From positions 4,464,001-4,528,000 of the forward strand of contig NZ_CP113529.1 of assembly GCF_026723865.1 (NCBI RefSeq): a stretch of DNA of 64,000 bases, in the 5' to 3' direction. The position numbers were made by a program, and so were the translations under genes. Every line of letters begins with the position of its first letter. Positions within the stretch are counted from its first letter, which is position 1. Below, one piece after another: positions 17,258 to 26,475 of this stretch. Below the pieces are notes generated by a model, which was given only the letters and a program-made list of their open reading frames with translations, did not search any database and was not told the origin of the DNA. This stretch comes from Mycobacterium sp. Aquia_216. GTDB taxonomy: Bacteria > Actinomycetota > Actinomycetes > Mycobacteriales > Mycobacteriaceae.

Positions 17258-18496
17258 ATGCTGCAAGAGTTCTGGAATAACTTCACGCATAACCTGTTCA
17301 AGCCACTCCTGCTTTTCTTCTACTTCGGTTTCCTAATTCCGATCTTGAAGGTGCGATTCGAGTTCCCGTATGTGATCTATCAAGGCCTCACCATGTATCT
17401 GTTGCTGGCTATCGGCTGGCATGGCGGTGAAGAACTTGCCCAGGTCAGCGCCTCCAGCGTCGGGGCGATCGTGGGATTCATGGTGTTGGGCTTCGTGCTC
17501 AATTTCCTGCTCGGCGTAATCGCCTACTTCCTGCTCGGTTGGCTGACCAAATTGCGGAGAATCGACCGGGGAACCATCGCCGGTTATTACGGCTCGGATT
17601 CGGCCGGGACGTTTGCCACCTGTGTGGCGGTCCTGGCCGCGGTGAACATCGCCTTCAATGCCTACATGCCGGTGATGCTGGCTGTGATGGAGATACCCGG
17701 CTGCCTGGTGGCGCTGATCCTGGTGGCGCGGCTGCGGCACCGAGGCATGGACCCGGCGGGCAATATGGCCGACGAGCCGGGCTACACGCCGGTGAAGGTC
17801 GGGGTCGGCCCCGGCACCGCGGCACGGCCCCCACACGGCCAGAGCCTGGAAACCGAACGCGCATTGGGAATCGAGGAAGAGCTCGAGCTTTCGCTGGAAA
17901 AGGGCGAGCGCACAGAGGAACTCGACGTGAGCCCGAGCACCCAGCTCACCAAAAAGAAGCCGTCCATTTTCTCCCGCGAGCTCTTCCAGGAGGTGTTCCT
18001 CAATCCCGGGTTGGTGCTGCTGATCGGCGGCATTGTGATCGGCCTCGTCAGTGGTCTGCAGGGCCAGAAGGTCGTGCAAGACGACGACAAGTTCTTCGTC
18101 TTGGCATTCCAGGGCGTGTTATGTCTTTTCCTGCTCGAGATGGGCATGACGGCCTCGCGCAAGTTGAAGGACCTGAGAACGGCGGGGCCCGGGTTCATCT
18201 TCTTCGCGGTGCTGGCTCCGAATGTCTTTGCGACGCTGGGGATCTTCGCTGCCTGCGCCTACGCCAGCGTGACTCACACCGACTTCAAGACGGGCACCTA
18301 TGTGCTGTTCGCGGTCTTGTGCGGCGCGGCGTCCTATATCGCCGTGCCGGCGGTTCAGCGACTGGCGATCCCGGAAGCAAGCCCGACACTGCCGTTGGCC
18401 GCGTCGCTGGGTCTGACGTTCTCCTACAACGTCACCATCGGAATCCCGCTCTACATCGAGATTGCCCGGGTCATCGAACAGTGGTTCGGCGTCTGA
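17258..18496 (+). CDS. SbtA-family (DUF897) sodium-dependent bicarbonate permease
   Basis: The product is 412 residues from the ATG at 17258, which follows a GAGAGG site; the upstream extension is not protein-like. It has two halves of about five membrane segments each (residues 15-180 and 250-410), joined by a charged, Glu-rich cytosolic linker at about 185-245. Conserved features include the YYGSDSAGTFATC segment in the first half and CGAASYIAVPAVQRLAIPEA in the second. This matches the SbtA-type bicarbonate transporter family (PF05982), corresponding to M. tuberculosis Rv2387. The family role is bicarbonate uptake in cyanobacteria; the mycobacterial function is inferred. It is convergent with hemW (6-base gap). 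Confidence 0.85.
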   Translation: MLQEFWNNFTHNLFKPLLLFFYFGFLIPILKVRFEFPYVIYQGLTMYLLLAIGWHGGEELAQVSASSVGAIVGFMVLGFVLNFLLGVIAYFLLGWLTKLRRIDRGTIAGYYGSDSAGTFATCVAVLAAVNIAFNAYMPVMLAVMEIPGCLVALILVARLRHRGMDPAGNMADEPGYTPVKVGVGPGTAARPPHGQSLETERALGIEEELELSLEKGERTEELDVSPSTQLTKKKPSIFSRELFQEVFLNPGLVLLIGGIVIGLVSGLQGQKVVQDDDKFFVLAFQGVLCLFLLEMGMTASRKLKDLRTAGPGFIFFAVLAPNVFATLGIFAACAYASVTHTDFKTGTYVLFAVLCGAASYIAVPAVQRLAIPEASPTLPLAASLGLTFSYNVTIGIPLYIEIARVIEQWFGV

Positions 18497-18502
18497 CGCC
18501 GT

Positions 18503-19675
18503 TCACCCCAACAGCGTCCGCACGACCGCGTCGGCGAGCAACCGGCCACGCGGCGTGAGGACGAGCCTGTCGCCGTCGGCCACCAACAAGCCGTCGGCGA
18601 CAACGGCCTTGGCGCGTTCATGTTCGGCGGCGTTTAGTCCCGCCAACGGAAGCCCTTGGCGTAATCGGGTTTTCAACAGCACATCCTCGGTGTGCAACGC
18701 CTCGGCGTCGAGCTGCTCGAAACCCGCTACCGGCAAGGTCGAACCGGCCAGCATCTCCGCGTAAGCGTTGGGGTGCTTGACATTCCACCATCGCGTTGCG
18801 CCCACGTATCCGTGCGCACCCGGTCCCGCGCCCCACCACTGGCCACCATCCCAGTAGCCGAGGTTATGCCGGCACTCACCGCCCTGGCGCGACCAGTTGG
18901 ACACCTCGTACCAATCGAAGCCGGCGGCAGACAGGCGGTCGTCGAGCAGCTCGTAGCGGTGCGCCAGCACGTCGTCGTCGGGTGCAGCCAGCTCGCCGCT
19001 GCGAACCCGGCGGGCCAGTGCGGTTCCCTCCTCGACGACCAGCGCATACGCGGACACATGGTCGACGCCGGTCGCGATCGCCGTATCGACCGAGCGCAGT
19101 AGCTCGTCATCGGTCTCACCCGGCGTTCCATAGATCAGGTCGAGACTGACGTGTTCGAAGCCCGCGTCCAGGGCCTCGCGGGCTGCGGACGCCGACCGGT
19201 TCGGCGTGTGGATCCGGTCGAGCACACCCAACACGAATGGGGACACCGACTGCATGCCGAGGGAAACCCTGGTGTACCCGGCCGCTCGGGCGGCCTCGAA
19301 GAAGTCCGGCCACGCGGATTCGGGGTTCGCCTCGGTGGTGATCTCGGCGTCCGGCGCCAGCTCGAAATGCTCGCGCACCATGTCCAGCAGCGTGGCCACG
19401 CGCGCACCGCCCAGCAGCGACGGCGTCCCGCCGCCGACGAACACCGTGTTCACCGTCGGTGCGTCCAGGCGTGCGGCGGCCAGCGCCAACTCGGTGCGCA
19501 GTGCCAGCAGCCAGGCGTCCGGGTTGACACCGCCCAACTCGGCGGGCGTATAGGTGTTGAAATCGCAATAGCCGCAACGAGTTATGCAGAACGGGACGTG
19601 CACATACATCCCGAACGACTGCCCAGGACTCCGCTGTATCCCCGGTAGCTCAACCGGTTCCGCGCGAAGGGCCAT
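18503..19675 (-). CDS. hemW: Radical-SAM protein HemW (HemN-like)
   Basis: The 390-residue product from the ATG at 19675 (MALRAEPVEL) lines up with M. tuberculosis Rv2388c; a start five codons upstream is possible. The radical-SAM cluster CITRCGYCDF places cysteines at residues 30, 34 and 37, followed by VFVGGGTPSLL, NPES, SLGMQS and DLIYGTPGE, all typical of the coproporphyrinogen-dehydrogenase-like HemN/HemW family. HemW members lack the extra features of true HemN and act as haem-binding chaperones that insert haem into enzymes, so the older label of oxygen-independent coproporphyrinogen oxidase is probably wrong. The rpfD and Rv2390c genes that follow in M. tuberculosis are absent. Confidence 0.92.
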   Translation of the reverse strand: MALRAEPVELPGIQRSPGQSFGMYVHVPFCITRCGYCDFNTYTPAELGGVNPDAWLLALRTELALAAARLDAPTVNTVFVGGGTPSLLGGARVATLLDMVREHFELAPDAEITTEANPESAWPDFFEAARAAGYTRVSLGMQSVSPFVLGVLDRIHTPNRSASAAREALDAGFEHVSLDLIYGTPGETDDELLRSVDTAIATGVDHVSAYALVVEEGTALARRVRSGELAAPDDDVLAHRYELLDDRLSAAGFDWYEVSNWSRQGGECRHNLGYWDGGQWWGAGPGAHGYVGATRWWNVKHPNAYAEMLAGSTLPVAGFEQLDAEALHTEDVLLKTRLRQGLPLAGLNAAEHERAKAVVADGLLVADGDRLVLTPRGRLLADAVVRTLLG

Positions 19676-19981
19676 GCCAAATGATTGCACGACCTGCGGG
19701 TCGCGCCCGCCGCTCGGCGAGGATGCGGGTGAGCAAATTCACGCCTGGGCAAGCGCGCGATTGTACGAGTTACACCTCGTCGGCGCTGAGCGGAGGCGCT
19801 CGCAGCCACCCGCTCGGGCCGGGAGCCAATTGACCACTTCAGGCGCACAAGTGGGCGATCTCTCAGGGCTTTCTCGGTTTTGTATGTCGAATTACCCAAG
19901 ATTATCGGGTAGTTTTGCTCACCGTGAGAACAAATCCGACCTGGTGGCACTGGCAGTCGCTATCCATGGCAGAATGGTCGC

Positions 19982-20074
19982 GTGACCGTCGCCCAGCCCA
20001 GCGTGCGCATTGCGCTCGTGGCGCGGCGGCACATCGATCTCAAACGTGTCTGCAGCTGTAGCTGTCCGGTTTGA
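19982..20074 (+). CDS. Leaderless upstream ORF with terminal cysteine cluster (cysteine attenuator of nirA-cysH)
   Basis: A 30-codon ORF (GTG start, TGA stop) ends in RVCSCSCPV, with three cysteine codons in five. A -10-like CAGAAT at 19970-19975 is spaced so that transcription would start at or next to the GTG, as in leaderless mycobacterial genes. It ends 112 bases before nirA, the first gene of the sulfate/sulfite assimilation operon. Leaderless cysteine-rich uORFs upstream of cys genes are known to mediate cysteine-responsive attenuation in mycobacteria: ribosomes stall at Cys codons when cysteine is scarce and expose downstream translation signals. The mechanism is inferred here from position and composition. 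Confidence 0.78.
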   Translation: MTVAQPSVRIALVARRHIDLKRVCSCSCPV

Positions 20075-20186
20075 TCTCGTAGACCCGCCCACCTGTACGT
20101 CCAGCTGGCGCCGGATCTGCGCCCGCCTGAGAAATTCCGGTGCGTCGCGCGTCCATGCCCGCTCAGTCCGCGAAGGAGACCTTCGA

Positions 20187-21857
20187 ATGACCACAGCCCG
20201 TCCCGCCAAGGCGGCCCGGAGTGAGGGCCAGTGGGCGCTCGGAGAACGCGAGCCACTGAACCCCAACGAGGCGTTCAAGCAAGCCGGGCCCCCGCTCGAG
20301 GTGCGAGAACGTATCGAAAACGTTTACGCCAAAGAGGGCTTCGACAGCATCGAGAAAAACGACCTGCGCGGACGTATGCGCTGGTGGGGCCTGTACACCC
20401 AGCGAGAGCAGGGCTACGACGGCAGCTGGACCGGCGACGAGAACATGGACAAGCTCGAAGCCAGATACTTCATGATGCGGGTGCGCTGCGACGGCGGCGC
20501 GCTGTCGGCCGCTGCACTGCGCACCCTGGGGCAGATCTCGATCGAATTCGCTCGCGACACCGCCGACATCTCCGATCGCGAGAACGTGCAATACCACTGG
20601 ATAGAGGTGGAAAAGGTCCCCGAAATCTGGCGGCGGCTGGACTCGGTCGGACTGCAGACCGCCGAGGCGTGTGGCGACTGCCCCCGCGTGATCCTGGGCT
20701 CACCGCTGGCCGGTGAATCGCTCGACGAGGTGCTCGACCCCACCTGGGCGATCGACGAGATCGTGCGTCGCTACATCGGCAAACCCGAGTTCGCCGACCT
20801 GCCGCGCAAATACAAGACCGCGATCTCCGGTCTGCAGGATGTCGTGCACGAGGTCAACGACATCGCGTTCATCGGTGTCAACCACCCCGAGCATGGTCCC
20901 GGGCTGGACCTATGGGTGGGCGGCGGCCTGTCCACCAACCCGATGCTGGGCCAGCGAGTCGGTGCCTGGGTCCCGCTCGAAGAAGTGCCCGAGGTATGGG
21001 CCGCGGTAACCTCGATCTTCCGCGACTACGGCTACCGACGACTGCGGGCCAAGGCGCGGCTGAAGTTCCTGCTCAAAGACTGGGGCATCGAGAAGTTCCG
21101 CGAAGTTCTGGAAACCGAGTACCTCAAGCGTCCCCTCATCGACGGGCCGGCCCCCGAGCCGGTCAAGCATCCGATCGACCACGTCGGCGTGCAACGGCTC
21201 AAGAACGGACTGAACGCCGTCGGGGTCGCCGCGATCGCGGGACGGGTATCCGGCACCATCCTCACCAAAGTGGCCGACCTCGCCGAGCAGGCCGGGTCGG
21301 ACCGGATCCGGTTCACGCCCTATCAGAAGCTGGTCGTCCTCGACATCCCCGACGACAAGCTCGACGAAGTCATCGCCGGCCTGGACGCGCTCGGCCTGCA
21401 GTCACAGCCATCGCATTGGCGCCGGAATCTGATGGCGTGCACCGGGATCGAGTTCTGCAAGTTGTCCTTCGCCGAAACCCGGGTCAAGGCACAGACTTTG
21501 GTGCCCGAGCTGGAGCGCCGGCTGGAAGACATCAACTCGCAGCTCGACGTGCCGATCACGGTCAACATCAACGGCTGCCCCAACTCGTGTGCGCGAATTC
21601 AAATCGCCGACATCGGATTCAAGGGCCAGATGGTCGACGACGGCGATGGCAACTCGGTCGAGGGCTTCCAGGTGCACCTGGGCGGCAGCCTCGGGCTGGA
21701 CAGCGGATTCGGCCGCAAACTGCGTCAGCACAAGGTCACCAGTGACGAGCTGGGCGACTACATCGATCGGGTGGCGCGCAACTTCGTCAAGCACCGTAAC
21801 GACGGGGAGCGGTTCGCGCAGTGGGCACTTCGCGCGGAAGAGGGCGACCTCCGATGA
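20187..21857 (+). CDS. nirA: Ferredoxin-dependent sulfite (nitrite) reductase NirA/SirA
   Basis: The product has 556 residues from the ATG at 20187, preceded by GAAGGAG. It has the duplicated nitrite/sulfite reductase half-domains with siroheme-contacting arginines (DLRGRMRWWG; DISDRENVQYHW). The four cysteines that hold the siroheme-linked 4Fe-4S cluster are in MACTGIEFCKLSFAET and INGCPNSCARIQ. It reduces sulfite to sulfide with six electrons from ferredoxin, and corresponds to M. tuberculosis Rv2391. The gene overlaps cysH by four bases (ATGA), and the operon continues with a chelatase that could supply siroheme. Upstream lies a cysteine-rich uORF. Confidence 0.95.
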   Translation: MTTARPAKAARSEGQWALGEREPLNPNEAFKQAGPPLEVRERIENVYAKEGFDSIEKNDLRGRMRWWGLYTQREQGYDGSWTGDENMDKLEARYFMMRVRCDGGALSAAALRTLGQISIEFARDTADISDRENVQYHWIEVEKVPEIWRRLDSVGLQTAEACGDCPRVILGSPLAGESLDEVLDPTWAIDEIVRRYIGKPEFADLPRKYKTAISGLQDVVHEVNDIAFIGVNHPEHGPGLDLWVGGGLSTNPMLGQRVGAWVPLEEVPEVWAAVTSIFRDYGYRRLRAKARLKFLLKDWGIEKFREVLETEYLKRPLIDGPAPEPVKHPIDHVGVQRLKNGLNAVGVAAIAGRVSGTILTKVADLAEQAGSDRIRFTPYQKLVVLDIPDDKLDEVIAGLDALGLQSQPSHWRRNLMACTGIEFCKLSFAETRVKAQTLVPELERRLEDINSQLDVPITVNINGCPNSCARIQIADIGFKGQMVDDGDGNSVEGFQVHLGGSLGLDSGFGRKLRQHKVTSDELGDYIDRVARNFVKHRNDGERFAQWALRAEEGDLR

Positions 21858-22600
21858 CCAGCCAAGCGGCGACCAAGCCGACCGAAGACGAACTGCGCGA
21901 GATGGCGACCCGCGGCGCCGCCGAACTCGACGGCGCGAGCGCAGACGAGCTGTTGCGCTGGACCGACGAGAACTTCGGCGGTGTCAACGGCCCGCGCGGC
22001 TGGGCGACCTGCAACTATGTCGTCGCCTCCAATATGCAGGACGCCGTGCTGGTGGACCTCGCGTCCAAGGTGCGGCCCGGCGTACCGGTGCTCTTCCTGG
22101 ACACCGGCTATCACTTCGTCGAAACCATCGGCACCCGTGATGCGATCGAATCCGTTTACGACGTGCGGGTTCTCAACGTCACGCCGGAGAACACGGTCGC
22201 CGAGCAGGACGAGCTGCTGGGCAAGGACCTGTTCGCGCGGGATCCCGGCGAGTGCTGCCGGTTACGCAAGGTCGTTCCGCTGGGCAAGACACTCAGCGGT
22301 TACTCCGCGTGGGTGACCGGGCTGCGCCGCGTCGAGGCACCGACCCGCGCCAACGCGCCGCTGATCAGCTTCGACGAGGCTTTCAAGCTGGTGAAGATCA
22401 ACCCGCTGGCGGCGTGGAGCGACGAGCAGCTGCAGAACTACATCGACGAGCACGACGCGCTGGTCAATCCGCTTGTCTACGAAGGCTATCCGTCGATCGG
22501 CTGCGCGCCCTGCACGGCCAAGCCGGTCGAGGGTGCAGACCCGCGCAGCGGGCGCTGGCAGGGGCTGTCCAAGACCGAATGTGGGTTGCACGCGTCGTGA
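21854..22600 (+). CDS. cysH: Adenylylsulfate (APS) reductase CysH
   Basis: The product is 248 residues, starting at the ATG overlapping the nirA stop. It shows the PP-loop-like N-terminal region, the LDTGYHFVET motif and the 4Fe-4S cysteines of the assimilatory APS reductase branch: the CC pair in GECCRLRK and CAPC in IGCAPCTAKP. The conserved C-terminal segment KTECGLH contains the catalytic Cys. It reduces APS to sulfite with thioredoxin, feeding NirA. It overlaps the next gene (GTGA). Corresponds to Rv2392. Confidence 0.95.
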   Translation: MTSQAATKPTEDELREMATRGAAELDGASADELLRWTDENFGGVNGPRGWATCNYVVASNMQDAVLVDLASKVRPGVPVLFLDTGYHFVETIGTRDAIESVYDVRVLNVTPENTVAEQDELLGKDLFARDPGECCRLRKVVPLGKTLSGYSAWVTGLRRVEAPTRANAPLISFDEAFKLVKINPLAAWSDEQLQNYIDEHDALVNPLVYEGYPSIGCAPCTAKPVEGADPRSGRWQGLSKTECGLHAS

Positions 22601-23319
22601 CCACTCTCCTGCTGACCGCACACGGAAGCAAGGATCCACGGTCGGCGGCCAATGCGCGTGCCGTCGCCGACCGAGTGGCGCGGATGCGGCCGAATCTCGA
22701 TGTGCGACTGGCGTTCCTGGACCACAGTTCGCCGAGCCTGGCCGATGCGCTCATGTCGCTGGACGGCCCGGCGGTCGTCACCCCGCTACTGTTGGCCAAC
22801 GCGTATCACGCCCGGGCCGACATCCCCCGCCAGATCGCCAGTTGCGTTACGTCCCAACACGTGTGGCAAGCACCTGTGCTCGGTGAGGACGACCGGCTGG
22901 TGTCGGTGCTGCGTCAGCGCATGACGGATTTGGGCGTCTCACACCTCGACGACGGTATCGGTGCTCTCGTCGTGGCGATCGGCACATCCGACCTGGCCGT
23001 GAACGCTCGGACCGGCCGGGTCGCGCCAAAGCTGTTGGCCGGCACGTCTTGGGCAGGGGCAACGACCGCGTTCGCCACCCAGCAGGACCGTTCGCTGGCC
23101 GAAGCGCTCGGCAGGCTGCGCCGCCAGGGCGCGCGCCGGGTGGTCGTCGCGCCGTGGTTCCTGGCACCCGGACGGCTACCCGACCAGGTGCAACGATTCG
23201 CCGCCAAGGCCGGCATCGAGGTGGCGGCCCCGCTGGGCGCCCACCGATTGGTGGCCGAAACCGTGCTGGATCGCTTCGATCAGGCGGCCGCCGAACAGAT
23301 CGCGGCCGCAGCCGCCTAA
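22597..23319 (+). CDS. Sirohydrochlorin chelatase-like protein (CbiX/SirB family)
   Basis: The 240-residue protein from a GTG overlapping the cysH stop has two repeated chelatase half-domains. The first begins LLLTAHGSKDPRSAANARAVADRV with the metal-binding His of the HGS motif and continues with VVTPLLLANAYHARADIP; the second starts GALVVAIGTSDL and includes VVVAPWFLAPGRLPDQV. This architecture inserts cobalt or iron into sirohydrochlorin. In the nirA-cysH operon, iron insertion to make siroheme for NirA is the likely role (compare Rv2393, che1). Confidence 0.85.
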   Translation: MTTLLLTAHGSKDPRSAANARAVADRVARMRPNLDVRLAFLDHSSPSLADALMSLDGPAVVTPLLLANAYHARADIPRQIASCVTSQHVWQAPVLGEDDRLVSVLRQRMTDLGVSHLDDGIGALVVAIGTSDLAVNARTGRVAPKLLAGTSWAGATTAFATQQDRSLAEALGRLRRQGARRVVVAPWFLAPGRLPDQVQRFAAKAGIEVAAPLGAHRLVAETVLDRFDQAAAEQIAAAAA

Positions 23320-23355
23320 CAGGACGTCGATTCGCCTGCCCACTAACATGGCGCA

Positions 23356-23685
23356 ATGGGTGACCACGACCCGCACCGGCTCGCCGAGCACCTGGCCGGC
23401 CTGCCCCACTACCATGTCGTCGCCGCAAACCGGAACAACGAGCTCATCTACAGCGACGGGTTCACCTGGGCCGGGGCGGAAGGATTCGCCGCGGACTTGA
23501 TCTCACCGGCGCCGGGCGCTCCCGTGCCCGAGGTGGAACTCGACGCGGTGTGGATTATCGAATCCGATCCGCGATGGTGCCCGTTCGCCCACGGTGACGA
23601 CACCGCCGAATCCGACGAGGAGCGGGTCGCCGAATATCTCGAACGGCTGACACAGCAGCCGCCCTACTGGTCGACGCTGGGATGA
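23356..23685 (+). CDS. Conserved hypothetical protein
   Basis: A 109-residue acidic protein with no signal peptide or membrane segment. Recognisable pieces are LAGLPHYHVVAANRNNELIYSDGF and AVWIIESDPRWCPFAHGDD. It starts 37 bases after the chelatase stop and could be the last gene of the sulfite operon; it is convergent with cysA1 (7-base gap). I do not recognise a domain. Codon use is like its neighbours, so it is most likely a real gene. Confidence 0.7.
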   Translation: MGDHDPHRLAEHLAGLPHYHVVAANRNNELIYSDGFTWAGAEGFAADLISPAPGAPVPEVELDAVWIIESDPRWCPFAHGDDTAESDEERVAEYLERLTQQPPYWSTLG

Positions 23686-23692
23686 GCGCGGA

Positions 23693-24751
23693 TCAGGCCG
23701 ACGTCAGCGTGCTCTGATCTGCGTCGGACGGCGAAACATCCGCGATGGGCGGCACCCGGGTGGCCCGCACGTAGACGGTGTCCCCGTCCTTCAGGGCCAG
23801 CGCCTCGGCGTCGCCCCGGGTGATTTGGGCGGTGAAATTGCCGCCGGTGGCCGCGCTGGTCAACTCGACGCGCACCTCGAAACCCAGTGCCACGACCCGC
23901 TCGACGGTAGCGCGCACCACGCCTATGGCCTCGGCGGTGCCGTCGCCGCCGGCGACGGCCATCTCCGGACTGCGTCCAACCCGGATGTCATGGGGGCGAA
24001 CCAAATTGCCGTTCAAAGCGGAGACCGCCCCGAGAAAAGACATCACGAATGCGTTCGCGGGGGCGTCGTAGACATCGGTCGGGGATCCGACCTGCTCGAT
24101 GCGACCCTTGTTGAGCACCGCGATGCGGTCGGCCACGTCCAACGCCTCGGCCTGGTCGTGAGTCACCAGCACCGTGGTGACGTGGACCTCGTCGTGCAGG
24201 CGCCGCAACCAGGCCCGCAGATCCTCGCGAACCTTGGCGTCCAGCGCGCCGAACGGCTCGTCGAGCAGCAGCACCTGCGGGTCGACGGCCAGCGCGCGCG
24301 CCAACGCCATCCGCTGTCGCTGACCACCGGAGAGCTGGTTGGGGTAGCGGCCCTGAAATCCGCTGAGCCCCACGACTTCCAGCAGGTTGTCGACCTTCTC
24401 CTTGATCTCGGCCTTGGGTCGCTTGCGGATCTTCAATCCGTACGCGACATTGTCGCGGACCGTCATGTGTTTGAACGCCGCGTAATGCTGGAACACGAAC
24501 CCGATGCCGCGTCGCTGCGGCGGTACCCGAGTGACGTCACGGCCGTTGATCGTGATCTTCCCGGTGTCGGGCTGGTCGAGGCCGGCGATGGTGCGCAGCA
24601 GGGTCGACTTCCCCGAACCACTGGGACCAAGCAATGCGGTCAACGAACCCGTGGGCACGACGAAATCCACATGGTCCAGGGCAACGAAATCGCCATAGCG
24701 TTTGTTGGCGTCGCGAACGATGATCGCATCGTCTGTTTCGGTGGCAGTCAT
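23693..24751 (-). CDS. cysA1: Sulfate/thiosulfate ABC transporter ATP-binding protein CysA1
   Basis: The 352-residue ABC ATPase has Walker [10 protein letters not shown] at residues 42-50, the Q-loop region FVFQHYAAF, signature LSGGQRQR near 140, Walker [14 protein letters not shown] and switch His in [13 protein letters not shown]. The region after about residue 235 is the TOBE-type regulatory domain of the CysA/PotA group. It powers sulfate import through CysT and CysW with SubI as binding lipoprotein. It is the last gene of the subI-cysT-cysW-cysA1 operon, 15 bases after cysW. Confidence 0.95.
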   Translation of the reverse strand: MTATETDDAIIVRDANKRYGDFVALDHVDFVVPTGSLTALLGPSGSGKSTLLRTIAGLDQPDTGKITINGRDVTRVPPQRRGIGFVFQHYAAFKHMTVRDNVAYGLKIRKRPKAEIKEKVDNLLEVVGLSGFQGRYPNQLSGGQRQRMALARALAVDPQVLLLDEPFGALDAKVREDLRAWLRRLHDEVHVTTVLVTHDQAEALDVADRIAVLNKGRIEQVGSPTDVYDAPANAFVMSFLGAVSALNGNLVRPHDIRVGRSPEMAVAGGDGTAEAIGVVRATVERVVALGFEVRVELTSAATGGNFTAQITRGDAEALALKDGDTVYVRATRVPPIADVSPSDADQSTLTSA

Positions 24752-24766
24752 TTTCGTGTCTCCTTG

Positions 24767-25585
24767 TCAAGCAACCTTGTTCGCGCGTGCTCGGCGAATG
24801 TCGAGAATCACCTGGACGATCAAAACCGCCACAGCGACTCCCATCAGCAGCGTGGATAGTGCATAGGCGCCGTACTCGGCACCCCGGCTATAGCGGTCGG
24901 AGACCAACAGCGTCAGTGTCTGCGATTTCCCGGGGAGATTGGACGACACGATGATCACCGCGCCGTATTCGCCGAGTGTGCGTGCGATGGTCAATACGAT
25001 GCCGTAGGTCAGGCCCCACCGGATGGACGGCAGGGTGACCCGCCAAAACGTTTGCCACCAACTTGAGCCCAGTGTCGCGGCTGCCTGTTCTTGGTCGGTT
25101 CCCAACTCGTGCAGCACCGGCTCGACTTCGCGAACCACGAAGGGCAGCGTGACGAAGATGCTGGCGAGAACTATGCCCGGCAGGCCGAAGATGATCTTCA
25201 ACCCAAAGTCTTGCTCGACGAAGCCGAACGCCCCCGCCGATCCCCACAACAGAATCAGGGCGACGCCCACGATCACCGGCGAGACAGCGAACGGCAGGTC
25301 GATGACCGCCTGCAGCACACCCTTGCCGCGGAACTTGTTGCGCGCCAACACAAGCGCCGTGGGAATCCCGAAAATAACGTTCAGTGGCACCACGATGGCC
25401 ACCACCAGCAGCGACAAATCCAGCGCCGACTGCGCCGCCGGGGTACTCACCCAGTCGTAAAACTGGCCGAACCCCGGCTCAAAGGTCCGCCAGAGGATCA
25501 GGGCGACCGGAACTATCAGCAGCACAAAGACGTACGCCAGCCCGACATAACGAGTGAGGTAGCGAACCCACGGCGACGACGTCAC
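24767..25585 (-). CDS. cysW: Sulfate ABC transporter permease CysW
   Basis: A 272-residue inner-membrane permease with six hydrophobic segments and the EAA-type loop contacting the ATPase (QEQAAATLGSSWWQTFWRVTLPSIRWGL). The GTG at 25585 overlaps the end of cysT and gives the same length as the M. tuberculosis protein. The frame is open far upstream through cysT, but that reading is a GC-rich shadow. It pairs with CysT to form the sulfate channel. Confidence 0.95.
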   Translation of the reverse strand: MTSSPWVRYLTRYVGLAYVFVLLIVPVALILWRTFEPGFGQFYDWVSTPAAQSALDLSLLVVAIVVPLNVIFGIPTALVLARNKFRGKGVLQAVIDLPFAVSPVIVGVALILLWGSAGAFGFVEQDFGLKIIFGLPGIVLASIFVTLPFVVREVEPVLHELGTDQEQAAATLGSSWWQTFWRVTLPSIRWGLTYGIVLTIARTLGEYGAVIIVSSNLPGKSQTLTLLVSDRYSRGAEYGAYALSTLLMGVAVAVLIVQVILDIRRARANKVA

Positions 25586-26475
25586 GAGCCCCTCTCCTCC
25601 CGTCGCGCACCCCGGGCAGCCACGATGCGCAGAACGAACAGCAGGACGAATGAAATGAGCAGCAGCACAATGGATATTGCCGCGGCGCCGGTGCGGTCGT
25701 CGTTCTCGATCAGGGTACGTATCCACTGCGACGAGACTTCGGTCTTGCCGGGTACCGCTCCACCGATCAGCACCACCGAACCGAACTCGCCGATGGCCCG
25801 GGAGAATGCCAGGCCGGCCCCGGACAACAAAGACGGCAGCAGCGACGGCAGGATGACGGACGTGAAGATCTTCGGGCCGCTCGCGCCCAGAGACGCCGCC
25901 GCCTCCTCGGTTTCGCGTTCGATTTCCAGTAACACCGGCTGGACTGCCCGCACCACAAATGGCAAGGTGACGAATGCGAGCGCCACCGCCACACCCCACC
26001 CGGTGTGTTGCAGGTGCAAGCCCACCGGACTGTTGTTTCCGTAGAGCGCCAACATGACCAGGCTGGCGACAATCGTCGGCAGCGCGAACGGCAGGTCGAT
26101 GACCGTATCGACGAGCCTTCTCCCGATGAAGTCGTCGCGCACCAAGATCCACGCGATCAGCAGACCGAACACGGTGTTGACCACCGTGACCCCGACGCTG
26201 ATGGTCAGCGTCACCCGGAACGAATCCACTGCCGCGTGCGACGTGACCGCCAGCCAGAAGGCGTGCCAGCCACCACCGGCGGCTTGCCAAGCGATCGCGG
26301 CCAGCGGCAACAGCACGATGACCGAGAGCCACACCGTCGCCACACCGACCCGCAGTGACGTGCCGGCGCCAAGCCCGTAAGAACGCGGACCGCGCCGCCC
26401 AGCCGTGTTGGCGCCGCCGGGCGGGCCGAGTGGTGGGCGGATCGTCCCGGAACCCGGCGTGATCGCCGCCGTCAT
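25582..26475 (-). CDS. cysT: Sulfate ABC transporter permease CysT
   Basis: The product has 297 residues with a hydrophilic Gly/Pro-rich N-terminus (1-40) and six membrane segments. The EAA loop reads ETEEAAASLGASGPKIFTSVILPSLLPSLLSG, and the AFSRAIGEFGSVVLIGG segment is characteristic of sulfate permeases. It overlaps both subI (ATGA) and cysW (four bases), so the operon is translationally coupled. Confidence 0.95.
   Translation of the reverse strand: MTAAITPGSGTIRPPLGPPGGANTAGRRGPRSYGLGAGTSLRVGVATVWLSVIVLLPLAAIAWQAAGGGWHAFWLAVTSHAAVDSFRVTLTISVGVTVVNTVFGLLIAWILVRDDFIGRRLVDTVIDLPFALPTIVASLVMLALYGNNSPVGLHLQHTGWGVAVALAFVTLPFVVRAVQPVLLEIERETEEAAASLGASGPKIFTSVILPSLLPSLLSGAGLAFSRAIGEFGSVVLIGGAVPGKTEVSSQWIRTLIENDDRTGAAAISIVLLLISFVLLFVLRIVAARGARREERGS

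Noticed and set aside
17539..18558. 339-codon frame overlapping the bicarbonate permease
   Set aside because: Out-of-frame, Arg/Gly-rich translation of the permease sequence.
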